Below, piece after piece: positions 1-8,629 of a stretch of DNA of 51,622 nt (within the stretch, counting starts at the first letter, position 1; each line of letters opens with the position of its first letter). Source of the stretch: Magnetospirillum molischianum DSM 120 (GTDB lineage: Bacteria; Pseudomonadota; Alphaproteobacteria; Rhodospirillales; Magnetospirillaceae); the NCBI RefSeq assembly GCF_000294655.1, contig NZ_CAHP01000011.1, positions 2,972-54,593 of the forward strand, given 5' to 3'. Below the pieces are notes generated by a model that made no database searches, was not told the DNA's origin, and saw only the letters and a list, made by a program, of their open reading frames with translations. A program made the position numbers and the translations under genes.

Positions 1-980
1 ATCGCACCGCACATCCCATGCAGCGCCCAGACACCCAGAACGTCGTCTATCTTCCATTTGACCTGGCAGAGGGTGAACAGCCACACGAAGGCCGCTCCAG
101 CGATGCCGCCGGTGATCAGGGCGCCGACAGGGTGCATCACGTCGGACCCGGCACAGACCGCAACCAGCCCGGCCAACGCGCCATTATGAACGAAACCCGG
201 ATCGTTACGGCCAACCAGCAGCGCAGCCAGGATGCCGCCGATCATTGCCATCAATGAATTCAGCGCGACCAGCCCGGAAATCTGCGCGACGGTCTGAGCA
301 CTCATCACATTAAAGCCGAACCAGCCCACCGACAAAATCCACGCGCCCAAGGCCAGGAACGGGATGTTCGACGGCGGGACTGCGACCAACCGCCCATCAG
401 GACGATAGCGACCAAGCCGCGCCCCCAGCATCAGAACAGCAGCCAACCCGATCCAGCCGCCGACAGCATGAACCACCACCGATCCGGCAAAATCGTGGAA
501 CGGCGCGCCGAACAGGTTTTGCAGCATGTCCTGATAGCCAAGGCGCGTCCCCCACACCATTCCTTCGAACAGGGGATAGACCAGACCGACCAGAAGAGCG
601 GTCGCCATCAGCTGGGTGGTGAACTTGGCTCGTTCGGCGATGCCACCCGAAACGATCGCCGGAATCGCGGCGGCGAAGGTGGCGAGAAAGAAGAACTTGA
701 CCAGATCGAAGCCCTGCGCGGCAAAGACGCCCCCGCTCTTGCCCACCAGGGTCTCGGCACTGACCATGAAGGTCGTCCCATAGGCCACCGCATAGCCGAC
801 GAAGAAATAGGCCAGGGTCGAGACCGCAAAATCAGACAGAATTTTCACCAGGGCATTGACCTGATTCTTCCGCCGTACCGTCCCTACTTCCAAAAAGGCG
901 AAGCCCGCATGCATCGCCAAAACCATCACTGCCCCCAACAGGACAAACAAGACATCCACACCCGTTTTCGCCGTCTCCAT
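1..980 (-). CDS. amt: Ammonium transporter (Amt/MEP/Rh family), C-terminus cut by window edge
   Basis: Inner-membrane channel for ammonium/ammonia uptake. The reverse-strand translation from ATG at 980 begins METAKTGVDVLFVLLGA and runs open for 326 codons to the window edge, so the last membrane segments and cytoplasmic tail are missing. Repeated hydrophobic helices are visible. Family residues seen: Asp163 and His171 in the HDFAGSVVVH segment (equivalent to E. coli AmtB Asp160 and His168), and a second HGM motif close to the window edge (equivalent to His318), giving the twin-histidine pore. The start is supported by GAGGA about 6 nt upstream. No glnK lies upstream in the window; a PII gene could lie beyond the left edge, while glnB sits near 45 kb. 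The long ORFs on the opposite strand here are shadows. Confidence 0.95.
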   Translation of the reverse strand, partial: METAKTGVDVLFVLLGAVMVLAMHAGFAFLEVGTVRRKNQVNALVKILSDFAVSTLAYFFVGYAVAYGTTFMVSAETLVGKSGGVFAAQGFDLVKFFFLATFAAAIPAIVSGGIAERAKFTTQLMATALLVGLVYPLFEGMVWGTRLGYQDMLQNLFGAPFHDFAGSVVVHAVGGWIGLAAVLMLGARLGRYRPDGRLVAVPPSNIPFLALGAWILSVGWFGFNVMSAQTVAQISGLVALNSLMAMIGGILAALLVGRNDPGFVHNGALAGLVAVCAGSDVMHPVGALITGGIAGAAFVWLFTLCQVKWKIDDVLGVWALHGMCGA

Positions 981-1093
981 TATCGTCCTCGTTCAGTGAT
1001 CCACCCGCCGCGTCGGCGGTGTCACTGGGCAAGCAATCCCTGCGCCATCCAGATTCGGCTAATAAATTCTTTTTTATCAAAGCATTAGTATGC

Positions 1094-1169
1094 GCCCACA
1101 AAATGGGCACAGGCTAAATGACGTGATAATAAGCAAACGAGGGGAGGCAGATGCCCATTTAGCGGGCAT
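1094..1169 (-). promoter_or_regulatory. Structured leader of amt with alternative hairpins
   Basis: Two short perfect hairpins lie upstream of amt: ATGCCC/GGGCAT (1151-1169, 7-nt loop) and GCCCA/TGGGC (1094-1108, 5-nt loop). The segments between them are mutually complementary as well (CTAAATG at 1114-1120 against CATTTAG at 1156-1162; ATGGGC against GCCCAT), so a 2:3 pairing can compete with the 1:2 and 3:4 hairpins, as in an attenuator. No clear U-run follows. It may instead be an operator pair. The role is inferred. Confidence 0.35.
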
Positions 1170-1214
1170 GCTGGTTACGGCCAAGGCGAAGAACCAAGCC
1201 ATAAAACGGGACAA

Positions 1215-1253
1215 GCCGGACTTCTTCCTCCCTAGAGGGAGAAGATGTCCGGC
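1215..1253 (-). terminator. Hairpin downstream of tRNA-Asp
   Basis: A long imperfect inverted repeat with GCCGGAC arms, about 16 paired bases around a tiny loop, starts 22 nt past the 3' end of the tRNA on the same strand. It is followed on that strand by a weak GTTTTAT tract. Likely the tRNA transcript terminator. Confidence 0.5.
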
Positions 1254-1274
1254 GTGACCGAGATATAAAGTAAA

Positions 1275-1351
<77 letters not shown>

Positions 1352-1461
1352 GCGAGGTGGGTGTGTATACCCAGGGGATCGGCCGGACGCAAGCCCAAAT
1401 CTCACTATCCCCGAAAAAAAGTGTAAGATTGTCCCATTCGGGGATCGGACAGGGGAAAACC

Positions 1462-1644
1462 ATGGGCGAGATCGTCAACCTGAACCGGGTGCGCAAGAGC
1501 AAGGCCCGCGCCGAGAAGGAAACCAAGGCCGAAGCCAATCGGGTTAAATTCGGTTTATCGAAAGCTGAGAAGCAGGCTGTCCGCCGTGAGCGCGAACGCC
1601 AGACCGAAGATCTAGACGGTAAGAAGCTCGACACGCCAACCTGA
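1462..1644 (+). CDS. DUF4169 family small basic protein
   Basis: A 60-residue highly charged protein starting MGEIVNLNRVRKSKARAEKE, with AEANRVKFGLSKAEK in the middle and an LDGKKLD end. This matches the alphaproteobacterial DUF4169 family as I know it. Function is unknown; the Lys/Arg/Glu-rich sequence suggests a helical, possibly nucleic-acid-associated protein. The ATG at 1462 is chosen because family members begin MG-IVNLN; the frame is open upstream but that part overlaps the tRNA flank and looks non-coding. A purine-rich AGGGGAAA sits just upstream as ribosome-binding site. Confidence 0.8.
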   Translation: MGEIVNLNRVRKSKARAEKETKAEANRVKFGLSKAEKQAVRRERERQTEDLDGKKLDTPT

Positions 1645-1739
1645 CCGCCGTCGCAACCGTCTCCGGTGGATCGCAAAAAGGAAGACGGACAGCCGGGATA
1701 TCTGAGGGGTGAGAGGGGGCGCTTCACACCTCAGACGTA

Positions 1740-2162
1740 TCATCGATCGTCAGGCCCAGGATCATCAATCCCGGCCAGCAAGGCCGCCCCTACCGCCCCA
1801 CCGTCACCGGATATCCGCTCGCGGATGACCCGTCCGGTTGCTGCGACCAGAGCAGCAAGCCGGGTGCGTTCGTCCAGACCGCCCTCGCCCGCCTCCACAG
1901 CTTCGATCAAACGGCACAGACGGTTGCCCAGTTCGCCGATCAGCGGATAACCAAAGGTCGCCGCCTGACCTTTCATGTCGTGCGCGACCGAAAAGAGGCG
2001 GCGGAGACCCGAATCGTCATGGTCCGTGCCGCTGACCCAGGCCGTCCAGGCGGCATCCAGGCGGGCACAGTCGGCCTCTGCCCACTCTATATATATGTGT
2101 TCGAGCGCCGCGAGTGCGGCCTCGGCCCGTTTCAATGCCTCGGGATCGACTGCCGATATCAC
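1740..2162 (-). CDS. HPt domain protein (histidine phosphotransfer)
   Basis: A 140-residue mostly helical protein. The segment FSVAHDMKGQAATFGYPLIGELGNRLC is the HPt signature, with His61 as the expected phospho-acceptor and the conserved Lys and Gly just after it. Such proteins relay phosphate between hybrid kinases and response regulators in the cytoplasm. It stands alone, with no kinase or regulator next to it, so its partners must be encoded elsewhere; the multi-receiver kinase near 24-26 kb is one candidate. Start is GTG at 2162 with only a distant GGAG upstream, so the exact start is less certain than the reading frame. Confidence 0.8.
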   Translation of the reverse strand: MISAVDPEALKRAEAALAALEHIYIEWAEADCARLDAAWTAWVSGTDHDDSGLRRLFSVAHDMKGQAATFGYPLIGELGNRLCRLIEAVEAGEGGLDERTRLAALVAATGRVIRERISGDGGAVGAALLAGIDDPGPDDR

Positions 2163-2245
2163 GATTTATCCACTTTCTCCCCCCCTGACCCATGGCGGGG
2201 CTCTTGCCATCGGCTGTCAAACACCTTAGAACCACTGAGAAGGAT

Positions 2246-2322
2246 CGGGGAGTAGCTCAGCCTGGTAGAGCATGGCGTTTGGGACGCCAGGGCCGCAAGT
2301 TCGAATCTTGTCTCCCCGACCA
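2246..2322 (+). tRNA. tRNA-Pro (TGG)
   Basis: A 77-nt cloverleaf: acceptor CGGGGAG/CTCCCCG, D-arm GCTC/GAGC, anticodon stem TGGCG/CGCCA around loop TTTGGGA (anticodon TGG), T-loop TTCGAAT, discriminator A and encoded CCA. Confidence 0.97.
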
Positions 2323-2422
2323 ATTCAATTGCCGCCCCAGGCATGGCGCGGGATTATCGCTGCCCCGCGGTCACTGACACGCATGGATCGGCCCGACAGT
2401 CCCCCTCTTCCCGGTTGTCCTG

Positions 2423-3745
2423 GTGAAGCCCTTGTGTTCCTCCCCCACGACCACCAATCCACGCCCGCGCGCAGATTCAGATCTTCTTGATCTTGTTTCG
2501 GTGCTGGTCTGCATCATCCGGGGCGGAGAGATCGAGTTCATCAACCGTGCCGGAGTGCGGATGCTGGGGCTGCCTTCGGCCGAAGCGGCAGAGGGAACCG
2601 CATTCGTCGGTTTCCTCGAAGACGATTACCGCGACCTCGCCGAGACTTCGGGCTGGGCATTGCTGGCCGAGGAGGACTTCCTGCCGCTTCGGATGAAACG
2701 GTCCGGCGCGGTTCTGTTCGAAGCCGAAATGCGAGTCCGCCAGTTGCCCGACGAAGCGGAGACGTTTCTGATCGAAGCACGCGACATCTCACGCTTCGTT
2801 CGTTCGGCCGAGGCGCTGCGAGAGCGCGAGGAGCGGTTGCAGGGAGTGCTGCATTCGGTGGCCGAAGGCATCGTCACCGTAGATGAACATGGCGCGATCA
2901 TCGCCGCCAACCCTGCCTTCGGCCGGATCTTCCGCGCCACACCGCCGACCCTGATCGGGCAGCCGCTTGGCCATCTGCTGATCGACCCGGATTTCGAGAT
3001 CGACGATGAGACCGGTGAGGAGATCGAAACAACTCTGCCCCGTCTGCCGCTCGCCCCGACCGGCCGCACCGTCGAGGCACAGGGCCGACGCACCGACGGC
3101 AGCCTGTTCCCGCTGGAACTATCCTTGAGCGAACTGCGTCACGGCAAAGGGCGTCTGTTTACCGGCATCGTCCGCGACATCTCGGAGCGCAAGGAAAACG
3201 AAGACCGGATTAACCGTCTGGCCCATCACGACACCCTGACCGGATTGCCGAACCGCAACCTGCTCAAGGACAGGATCAATCATGCCCTGGCCCGGATGCG
3301 CCGCCACGGCGGACATGTCGCGGTGCTTTTTGTCGATCTCGACCGCTTCAAGCCGATCAACGACAATCTGGGCCACGAAGCGGGCGATGCCGTGCTTCGC
3401 GAAGTGGCCGTCCGTTTGTCGCTGTGCATTCGCGGGTCGGACACCGTTTCGCGGATCGGGGGTGACGAATTCGTTGTGGTCGTGGAGGAAATTTCCCGTC
3501 CAGGCGAAGCGGCAATGGTGGCGCGCAAAATCCTTGACGTCCTGACCCCACCAATCGTGCATGAAGGCCATTTCTGTCATGTCGGGGCATCGATCGGCAT
3601 CGCAGTCTATCCCTTGGACGGCACCAACATGGAAGATGTCTGCAAGGCGGCAGACATCGCGATGTACCGGGTCAAAAACACCGGCCGCAACGGATTTTGC
3701 TTTTATTCCGAGGACATACCGCTTGAGGAAATCGACTTTCCCTAG
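2423..3745 (+). CDS. PAS-PAS-GGDEF diguanylate cyclase
   Basis: A soluble, about 440-residue c-di-GMP synthase. A degenerate PAS domain (about 20-125) is followed by a coiled linker, a second PAS domain (about 140-255, ending GIVRDISERKENE) and a complete GGDEF domain (about 265-430). The active-site GGDEF is intact at 346-350, and an RxxD product-inhibition site (RGSD, 337-340) sits five residues before it. No membrane segment and no EAL domain is present. The first start in frame is GTG at 2423 without a good ribosome-binding site; a TTG near 2490 is possible, so the N-terminus is uncertain by about 20 residues. It is transcribed on its own after tRNA-Pro. The signal sensed by the PAS domains is unknown. 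Confidence 0.92.
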   Translation: MKPLCSSPTTTNPRPRADSDLLDLVSVLVCIIRGGEIEFINRAGVRMLGLPSAEAAEGTAFVGFLEDDYRDLAETSGWALLAEEDFLPLRMKRSGAVLFEAEMRVRQLPDEAETFLIEARDISRFVRSAEALREREERLQGVLHSVAEGIVTVDEHGAIIAANPAFGRIFRATPPTLIGQPLGHLLIDPDFEIDDETGEEIETTLPRLPLAPTGRTVEAQGRRTDGSLFPLELSLSELRHGKGRLFTGIVRDISERKENEDRINRLAHHDTLTGLPNRNLLKDRINHALARMRRHGGHVAVLFVDLDRFKPINDNLGHEAGDAVLREVAVRLSLCIRGSDTVSRIGGDEFVVVVEEISRPGEAAMVARKILDVLTPPIVHEGHFCHVGASIGIAVYPLDGTNMEDVCKAADIAMYRVKNTGRNGFCFYSEDIPLEEIDFP

Positions 3746-3803
3746 GGCGCGTTGACCGCCAGGTCAATGCGCCCTCAACGGTTCCCTTTTTTCGGATTAG
3801 GAA

Positions 3804-4130
3804 TTAACGCGACAGCTCTTCATTAAGCTCGGCGCGGGCTTTGTCCAGCAGCAACGTCACCTGGGTCCGAATTTCGGACACCGGAACCTTGACGCTGCGG
3901 GCGGCAAGATCGTTAGCCACCTTGTCGGCAACATCCTGATCAGGCGTATCAATAGCCGCCTCGACGACGGTCAGCGCATACGCTTTCGCCGCGTCGCCAG
4001 TCAACCCCATCAGGTCAGCCGCCCACAGCCCGACCAGCTTGTCGCGCCGCATCAGAGTCTTGAAATCCATGTCCTGGTCCAGGCGGTACTTGGCCTCAAA
4101 GGCTTTTTCACGGTCATCGAAAGTGGTCAT
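3804..4130 (-). CDS. DUF1476 protein, ATP synthase inhibitor zeta-subunit family
   Basis: A 108-residue helical protein beginning MTTFDDREKAFEAKYRLDQDM, typical of the DUF1476 family. In Paracoccus denitrificans the member of this family is the zeta subunit that binds F1 and blocks ATP hydrolysis, its N-terminal segment acting as the inhibitory arm. The conserved FDDREKAFE(A/N)K start and the LMRRDKLVGLWAA segment are both seen. The protein is cytoplasmic. It has no ATP synthase neighbours, as is usual for this gene in alphaproteobacteria. Function is by family assignment. Confidence 0.88.
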   Translation of the reverse strand: MTTFDDREKAFEAKYRLDQDMDFKTLMRRDKLVGLWAADLMGLTGDAAKAYALTVVEAAIDTPDQDVADKVANDLAARSVKVPVSEIRTQVTLLLDKARAELNEELSR

Positions 4131-4258
4131 GACGGACGGCGGCTCCTTGAAATCTGTCGTTCTCGAACCGGAATACGCGCAACGCCAAGCCGACCCGGCA
4201 ACGCTTCCGGCGGGCGTGTTATAATCGCCTATAGCCTCTCCAGAAACGGATTTTTCAC

Positions 4259-5005
4259 ATGTGCACCTTGGTTCTGCTTCATCGCCCCGGTCAGGCGTGG
4301 CCTTTGATCGCCGCTTCGAACCGCGATGAGTTGTGGAACCGGCCCTGGCAGGGGCCGGGACGGTGGTGGGACGACCGCCCGGAGACGGTGGCGGGTCAGG
4401 ATATCCTGGCGGGGGGATCGTGGCTAGGAATCAACGACTTTGGGGTGATGGCGGCGGTTCTGAACCGAGCCGGAACGCTGGGACCGTTGGCGTCAAAGCG
4501 CTCGCGCGGAGAACTGGTGCTGGAAGCGCTCGACCATGCCGACGCCGATCAGGCGGCCCGTGCACTGTCGGAGCTGGCGGGAGAAGCGTACCGACCGTTC
4601 AATCTGGTCATCGCCGACAATTGCACCGCTTTTTGGCTACGAAACGATGGGTACCGGGTCGAATCGCATGTCATTCCGCCCGGCTTGCACATGCTGACAG
4701 AACTTGATCTCGACGACCGCGCCAGTCCGCGCATCGCGGCCCATCTCGACCGATTCCGCGCCGCGCCGCCGCCCGATCCCGGTGCGGGTACATGGGAGGA
4801 CTGGACGACGATGCTCTGCGATTCCGCCGAAGACGGCGATGACAGCCACGACAGTGCCGCGATGTGCTTCACCCGCCCCAGCGGATTCGGCACCGTATCC
4901 AGTTCGCTGATCGCCCTGCCCGCCCCCGGCAGCGAAGCCCCCCCGGTATGGCGCTTTGCCCCCGGACGGCCCGATCGTACCCCGTTCGAATCTCTGGAGC
5001 TTTGA
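4259..5005 (+). CDS. NRDE (TANGO2-like) family protein
   Basis: A 248-residue protein starting MCTLVLLHRPGQAWPLIAASNRDE. The NRDE motif at 21-24 and the Cys at position 2 mark the NRDE/TANGO2 superfamily, whose fold resembles N-terminal-nucleophile hydrolases. Further family features seen are the GGSWLGIND block and FNLVIAD. The precise reaction is not established for bacterial members; eukaryotic TANGO2 has been linked to haem and lipid handling. Start ATG at 4259 puts Cys2 where the family has it. It is convergent with the MFS gene across a repeat-family hairpin. Confidence 0.85.
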   Translation: MCTLVLLHRPGQAWPLIAASNRDELWNRPWQGPGRWWDDRPETVAGQDILAGGSWLGINDFGVMAAVLNRAGTLGPLASKRSRGELVLEALDHADADQAARALSELAGEAYRPFNLVIADNCTAFWLRNDGYRVESHVIPPGLHMLTELDLDDRASPRIAAHLDRFRAAPPPDPGAGTWEDWTTMLCDSAEDGDDSHDSAAMCFTRPSGFGTVSSSLIALPAPGSEAPPVWRFAPGRPDRTPFESLEL

Positions 5006-5020
5006 TCTGGGAGGAAAGAC

Positions 5021-5059
5021 AACCGGCCAACGGGTCAAAAATCCAGGGTTGGCCGGTAT
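5021..5059. repeat. Dispersed inverted repeat, copy A
   Basis: ACCGGCCAAC and GTTGGCCGGT form a perfect 10-bp stem around an asymmetric GGGTCAAAAATCCAGG core. It lies between the convergent NRDE and MFS genes, 16 nt after the first stop. GGGAGGA and TCCTCCC just outside extend the stem. Copies B (13846-13880) and C (34376-34413) share the arms and the GGTCAAA core. Confidence 0.85.
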
Positions 5060-5065
5060 CCTCCC

Positions 5066-6310
5066 CTAAACCCGCGACAGCGCCCGCAACCGCAATGCCG
5101 CGACCAGTGCAACGCCGTGCAGCGTCAGCAGAAACCAAGCCACCGCGCTCCAGCCGCCTTCGGCCCAGAACCATCCGCCCGCAGACCCGACGATGCTGGA
5201 CCCCACATAATAAGCAAGCAGATACAATGACGAGGCGTGCCCCTTCGCCCCGACGGCGATGCGGCCAACCCAACCGCTGGCGACGGCATGGGTAAAAAAG
5301 AACCCAACCGTCAGCAAGATGAGACCCGCGACCATCGTCTCCATTCCATCGGGCAAGGTCAGACCGACTCCGACCGCCGTGACCAGCACCCCGACCGGCA
5401 GCACGGCACGACGGCCAAAGCGCTCGGTCAGCCCCCCGGCGGCAGAGGAACTTACGATCCCGAAGATATAGACGAAAAAGAGCATTCCAAGCGCGGCCTG
5501 TCCCAGGCCATACGGCGGCGCGGTCAGGCGGAAGCCGATATAATTGAACACCGCGACGAAACAGCCCATCGACAGAAAGCTCATCGCAAACAACCAGCGC
5601 ATCGACGGAACGGCCAAATGCCGCCTCCAGGCCGACAGATGGTATTGGACGTCGAAGCCGGGACGTGGAGAGAAGTTGCGAGACCGCGGCAGCAGCAGCA
5701 GAAAACCGATCGCGGCGATCAGACCGGCAACCCCAATGCCGCACAGGGCGATTCTCCAGGAAAACGCCTCGACCAGATGCCCGGTGATGACACGCCCCAA
5801 CATGCCGCCCAATGCGGTTCCGGCGATGTAGAGTCCCATCGCCCGCCCCAACCCGCGCGGCTCGATCTCTTCGGCAAGGTAAGCCATCGCCACCGCAGGC
5901 ACACCGCCTAACGCTAGGCCCTCCAGCGCCCGCATGACCAGCAGCAATGTCCAGTCCGGCACCAGGGCGGCGGCGATGTTGAGGGCGGAGGCCGCCACCA
6001 GTGAGCCGAACATCAGCCCGCGCCGCCCCAATCCTTCGGACAGAGCGGCCGCGCATAAAATTGCTACGGCCAGCAGACTGGTCGAAAGCGACAGAGCGAG
6101 CGAACTGTGCGCCGGACTGACGCCGAATTCCGCCGTAAAATCAGGCAAAAGCGGCTGAACGCAATAGAGCAGGGAAAACGTCGCGAACCCGGCCAGAAAC
6201 AAGGCGAGGGTGACCCGCCGGTAGTCTGGGCTGCCCAAAGGGATGCCGCGCGGCGACGGTGGCGAGACGCCATCGGCGGCAGGAAGAACCGGTGCGGGGG
6301 GCTGTGTCAT
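5066..6310 (-). CDS. MFS transporter, YnfM/arabinose-efflux-like
   Basis: A 414-residue, 12-helix major facilitator superfamily protein of the inner membrane, probably a drug or metabolite/H+ antiporter. Features seen: a first helix FLAGFATFSLLYCVQPLLPDF, the loop 2-3 motif variant SEGLGRRGLMFGS, the RALEGLALGGVPAVAMAYLAEE segment in helix 4, and a second RFGRR in the loop after helix 8. This resembles the E. coli YnfM group. ATG at 6310 is chosen because it has AGAAAGG upstream and gives the family length; an extra 48-residue upstream extension is basic and non-family. The substrate cannot be told from sequence. It is monocistronic and convergent with the NRDE gene. Confidence 0.88.
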   Translation of the reverse strand: MTQPPAPVLPAADGVSPPSPRGIPLGSPDYRRVTLALFLAGFATFSLLYCVQPLLPDFTAEFGVSPAHSSLALSLSTSLLAVAILCAAALSEGLGRRGLMFGSLVAASALNIAAALVPDWTLLLVMRALEGLALGGVPAVAMAYLAEEIEPRGLGRAMGLYIAGTALGGMLGRVITGHLVEAFSWRIALCGIGVAGLIAAIGFLLLLPRSRNFSPRPGFDVQYHLSAWRRHLAVPSMRWLFAMSFLSMGCFVAVFNYIGFRLTAPPYGLGQAALGMLFFVYIFGIVSSSAAGGLTERFGRRAVLPVGVLVTAVGVGLTLPDGMETMVAGLILLTVGFFFTHAVASGWVGRIAVGAKGHASSLYLLAYYVGSSIVGSAGGWFWAEGGWSAVAWFLLTLHGVALVAALRLRALSRV

Positions 6311-6699
6311 CACTGAAGGCCTTTCTCTGGCATTCCATCTAACGCGGGCGCGCGATACTTTCCAAGTGCCCACCACCCGGCCTTGACGGATGACCAGGGT
6401 TGGGTAAATCGCATGTCGCCTCAGATGCTTGACATTGGCACGGGAATAGCGCACGGTGCCCTCTGCCTGGACGATCCGCGTTCAGACCGCTCGCGACAGC
6501 GCGCTACGGTTACGGCCTTATCCGGCCGACCCAATCGTCCCGAGCCATTTTTCCCTTGCCATGATGACCGTCCGGTCGCGCGTCCGGAAGGTGCCCCGAT
6601 CGGGCCACGCTTTTCCGCGTGACCTATCTCGCCGTCTTTCGCCGGGCCAGATTGGCTCCTGGGCGATGCCGACGGTTCGTCTGCAAAGAAAGAGAGTTC

Positions 6700-7998
6700 A
6701 TGACCCTTTTTTCCGATCTCGGTCTTGCCGAACCCCTGTTGAAGGCTCTGGCGACCGAGGGGTATACGTCCCCCACTCCGATCCAAGAACAGTCGATTCC
6801 TCACCTCCTCGCCGGTCATGACGTTCTGGGCCTGGCCCAGACCGGTACCGGCAAGACCGCATCCTTCGCCTTGCCGCTGTTGCAGCGCCTTGAACAATTC
6901 AAGAAGCGCGCGATGCCCAAGAGCACTCGGGTGCTGGTGCTGACCCCCACCCGCGAATTGGCGGTTCAGGTCGGCCAGAGCTTCCGCACTTATGGCAGCC
7001 AGTATCGCCTGCGCCACGCCCTGGTATTCGGCGGCGTCGGCATGGTTCCGCAGATCAAGACGATGGCGGGCGGCGTCGATATCCTGGTCGCCACCCCCGG
7101 CCGACTGCTCGACCTGATGAGCCAGGACGCTATCCGCCTCGACTCGGTCGAGGCCCTGGTGCTGGACGAAGCCGACCGGATGCTCGACATGGGCTTCATT
7201 CAGCCGATCCGTAAGATTGTCGCGGCGATGCCGAAATCGCGCCAGACCGTCTTGTTCTCGGCCACCATGCCCGACAGCATCGTCGGCTTGGCCGAAAGCG
7301 TGCTCCACCGCCCGGTTCGGGTCGAAGTTGCTCCGGTCTCCTCGACCGCCGAGAAGATCGACCAGAAGGTGATGTTTGTTGATCGCGAGAACAAGCGCAC
7401 CCTGTTGACCGAAATTCTGGCTGGCAAGGATGTCGGCCGCGCCCTGGTCTTCACCCGCACCAAGCACGGCGCCAACCGCGTCGCCGAAATGCTGGACAAA
7501 GCCGGGATCAGCGCCGATGCGATTCACGGCAACAAGTCGCAAGGCGCCCGTCAGAAGGCTCTGGCCGATTTCCGCGACGGCAAGATCAAGGCGCTGGTCG
7601 CCACCGACATTGCCGCACGCGGCATTGATGTCGATGGCATCACCCATGTGCTGAATTACGAGCTTCCGAACGAGCCGGAGAGCTATGTCCACCGTATCGG
7701 CCGCACCGCCCGCGCCGGTGCGAGCGGCATCGCCGTGTCGCTGTGCGATGCCGATGAAGTCGCCTATCTGCGCGCGATCGAAAAGACGATCCGTCAGTCC
7801 GTGCCGGTTGACGAAGCCCACGCCTATCATGCCGCCCACATCGCCCAGCGCGGTGCCGGTGGTAGCGGGCGCGGTCGTCCGCAGGCTCCAGGCCGCCGCC
7901 CCAGCCAGGGACAGAGCCGTCCTGCGGCCCGCTCCTCCAGCCATGGCAACAGCGGCAAGCCCGCTGCGGCTCGCGCTGGCGGTGGCCACCGGGGCTAA
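6700..7998 (+). CDS. rhlE: DEAD-box ATP-dependent RNA helicase, RhlE type
   Basis: A 432-residue cytoplasmic RNA helicase. All core motifs are visible in order: Q motif (FSDLGL and PTPIQEQSIP), Walker A AQTGTGKT (46-53), PTRELA, TPGRLLDL, DEAD, SAT, then in the second RecA domain VFTRTKHG, ATDIAARGIDV and HRIGRTARAG. A Gly/Arg/Ser/Pro-rich tail of about 50 residues follows, typical of RhlE and useful for RNA binding. Such helicases act in ribosome assembly, mRNA decay and cold adaptation. The start at ATG 6700 gives the standard MTLFSDLGL beginning and follows a purine-rich AAAGAAAGAG. An intrinsic terminator follows. The 522-codon opposite-strand ORF here is a shadow. Confidence 0.95.
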   Translation: MTLFSDLGLAEPLLKALATEGYTSPTPIQEQSIPHLLAGHDVLGLAQTGTGKTASFALPLLQRLEQFKKRAMPKSTRVLVLTPTRELAVQVGQSFRTYGSQYRLRHALVFGGVGMVPQIKTMAGGVDILVATPGRLLDLMSQDAIRLDSVEALVLDEADRMLDMGFIQPIRKIVAAMPKSRQTVLFSATMPDSIVGLAESVLHRPVRVEVAPVSSTAEKIDQKVMFVDRENKRTLLTEILAGKDVGRALVFTRTKHGANRVAEMLDKAGISADAIHGNKSQGARQKALADFRDGKIKALVATDIAARGIDVDGITHVLNYELPNEPESYVHRIGRTARAGASGIAVSLCDADEVAYLRAIEKTIRQSVPVDEAHAYHAAHIAQRGAGGSGRGRPQAPGRRPSQGQSRPAARSSSHGNSGKPAAARAGGGHRG

Positions 7999-8032
7999 TC
8001 TCCCGCATCCGAATACAATCGGGTGACGATCT

Positions 8033-8067
8033 CAGGGGAAGCGGGCAACCGCTTCCCCTGTTTCGTT
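8033..8067 (+). terminator. Intrinsic terminator after rhlE
   Basis: A perfect 12-bp stem CAGGGGAAGCGG/CCGCTTCCCCTG with a GCAA tetraloop, followed by TTTCGTT. Confidence 0.85.
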
Positions 8068-8069
8068 AT

Positions 8070-8092
8070 ACCAGCCATAGGATATGGCTGGT
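8070..8092. promoter_or_regulatory. Inverted repeat upstream of first hemerythrin gene
   Basis: A perfect 9-bp inverted repeat ACCAGCCAT-N5-ATGGCTGGT lies 58 nt before the hemerythrin start codon and just after the rhlE terminator. Its size and place suit a repressor or activator operator; the binding factor is unknown. Confidence 0.4.
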
Positions 8093-8149
8093 CCGTTGCT
8101 GCGATTGCGATCACAGTATACGGCGAGAATCAAAGGTCAGAGGCGGGTC

Positions 8150-8560
8150 ATGTTTCGTTCAGTATGGAAGTCAGCGTATGAGACGGGGCACCCCCGGATT
8201 GATTTTGAACATAAAATCTTTCTCGACCTGATCCTTCAGATTGAAACGGACCTCTTTGAAAACGCCCCACTCGATCAAGTTGAACGCCATATAGTTGAAT
8301 TGTACAAATACACAGACTTTCACTTCTTCAGCGAGGAAAGCATCATGATCGATGTGGCTTTCCCCGACCTGGAAACACATCGGCGCAATCACGAACTGCT
8401 TCTGGCCGAATTACGGGGCTTTACCGGATCGATCTCGATCGAAACAATCCGTAAGAAGGATATCGTCGGCTTCCTGATCGAATGGTTCTCGTTCCACACC
8501 GCAGGCGAGGATATCAGGCTGGCCGCCTATGTCCGCGATGATGCGGCAATGAAGACGTGA
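8150..8560 (+). CDS. Bacteriohemerythrin, copy 1
   Basis: A single-domain, 136-residue di-iron O2-binding protein. All seven expected ligands are in place: His21, His58, Glu62, His77, His81, His116 and Asp121, matching the Methylococcus-type bacteriohemerythrin pattern. Such proteins bind O2 reversibly and are thought to deliver, store or sense it; in a phototroph that grows at low oxygen this fits. ATG at 8150 gives the family start MFRSVWK and follows AGAGG; upstream in-frame codons look non-coding. A second copy follows 69 nt downstream in the same direction, so the two are probably co-transcribed. Confidence 0.92.
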   Translation: MFRSVWKSAYETGHPRIDFEHKIFLDLILQIETDLFENAPLDQVERHIVELYKYTDFHFFSEESIMIDVAFPDLETHRRNHELLLAELRGFTGSISIETIRKKDIVGFLIEWFSFHTAGEDIRLAAYVRDDAAMKT

Positions 8561-8629
8561 AGGCTGGTCTGAAGCGACGATTCGGACCAAACTTGGATGA
8601 TAGAGGACGATCGGTCAGGGAGCGGCTTG

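Larger units (their letters stand above)
981..1274. other. Intergenic region between amt and tRNA-Asp
   Basis: About 290 bp with no convincing gene. It holds the amt leader with its paired hairpins (1094-1169) and a strong imperfect hairpin directly downstream of tRNA-Asp (1215-1253). I could not find a clean sigma-54 (GG-N10-GC) element for amt here. Confidence 0.5.

Noticed and set aside
2162-2423. Several short ORFs over tRNA-Pro
   Set aside because: They overlap a clear tRNA gene and have no coding character.
6421-7989. 522-codon ORF opposite the rhlE helicase
   Set aside because: The helicase frame carries all DEAD-box motifs; this frame is its shadow.
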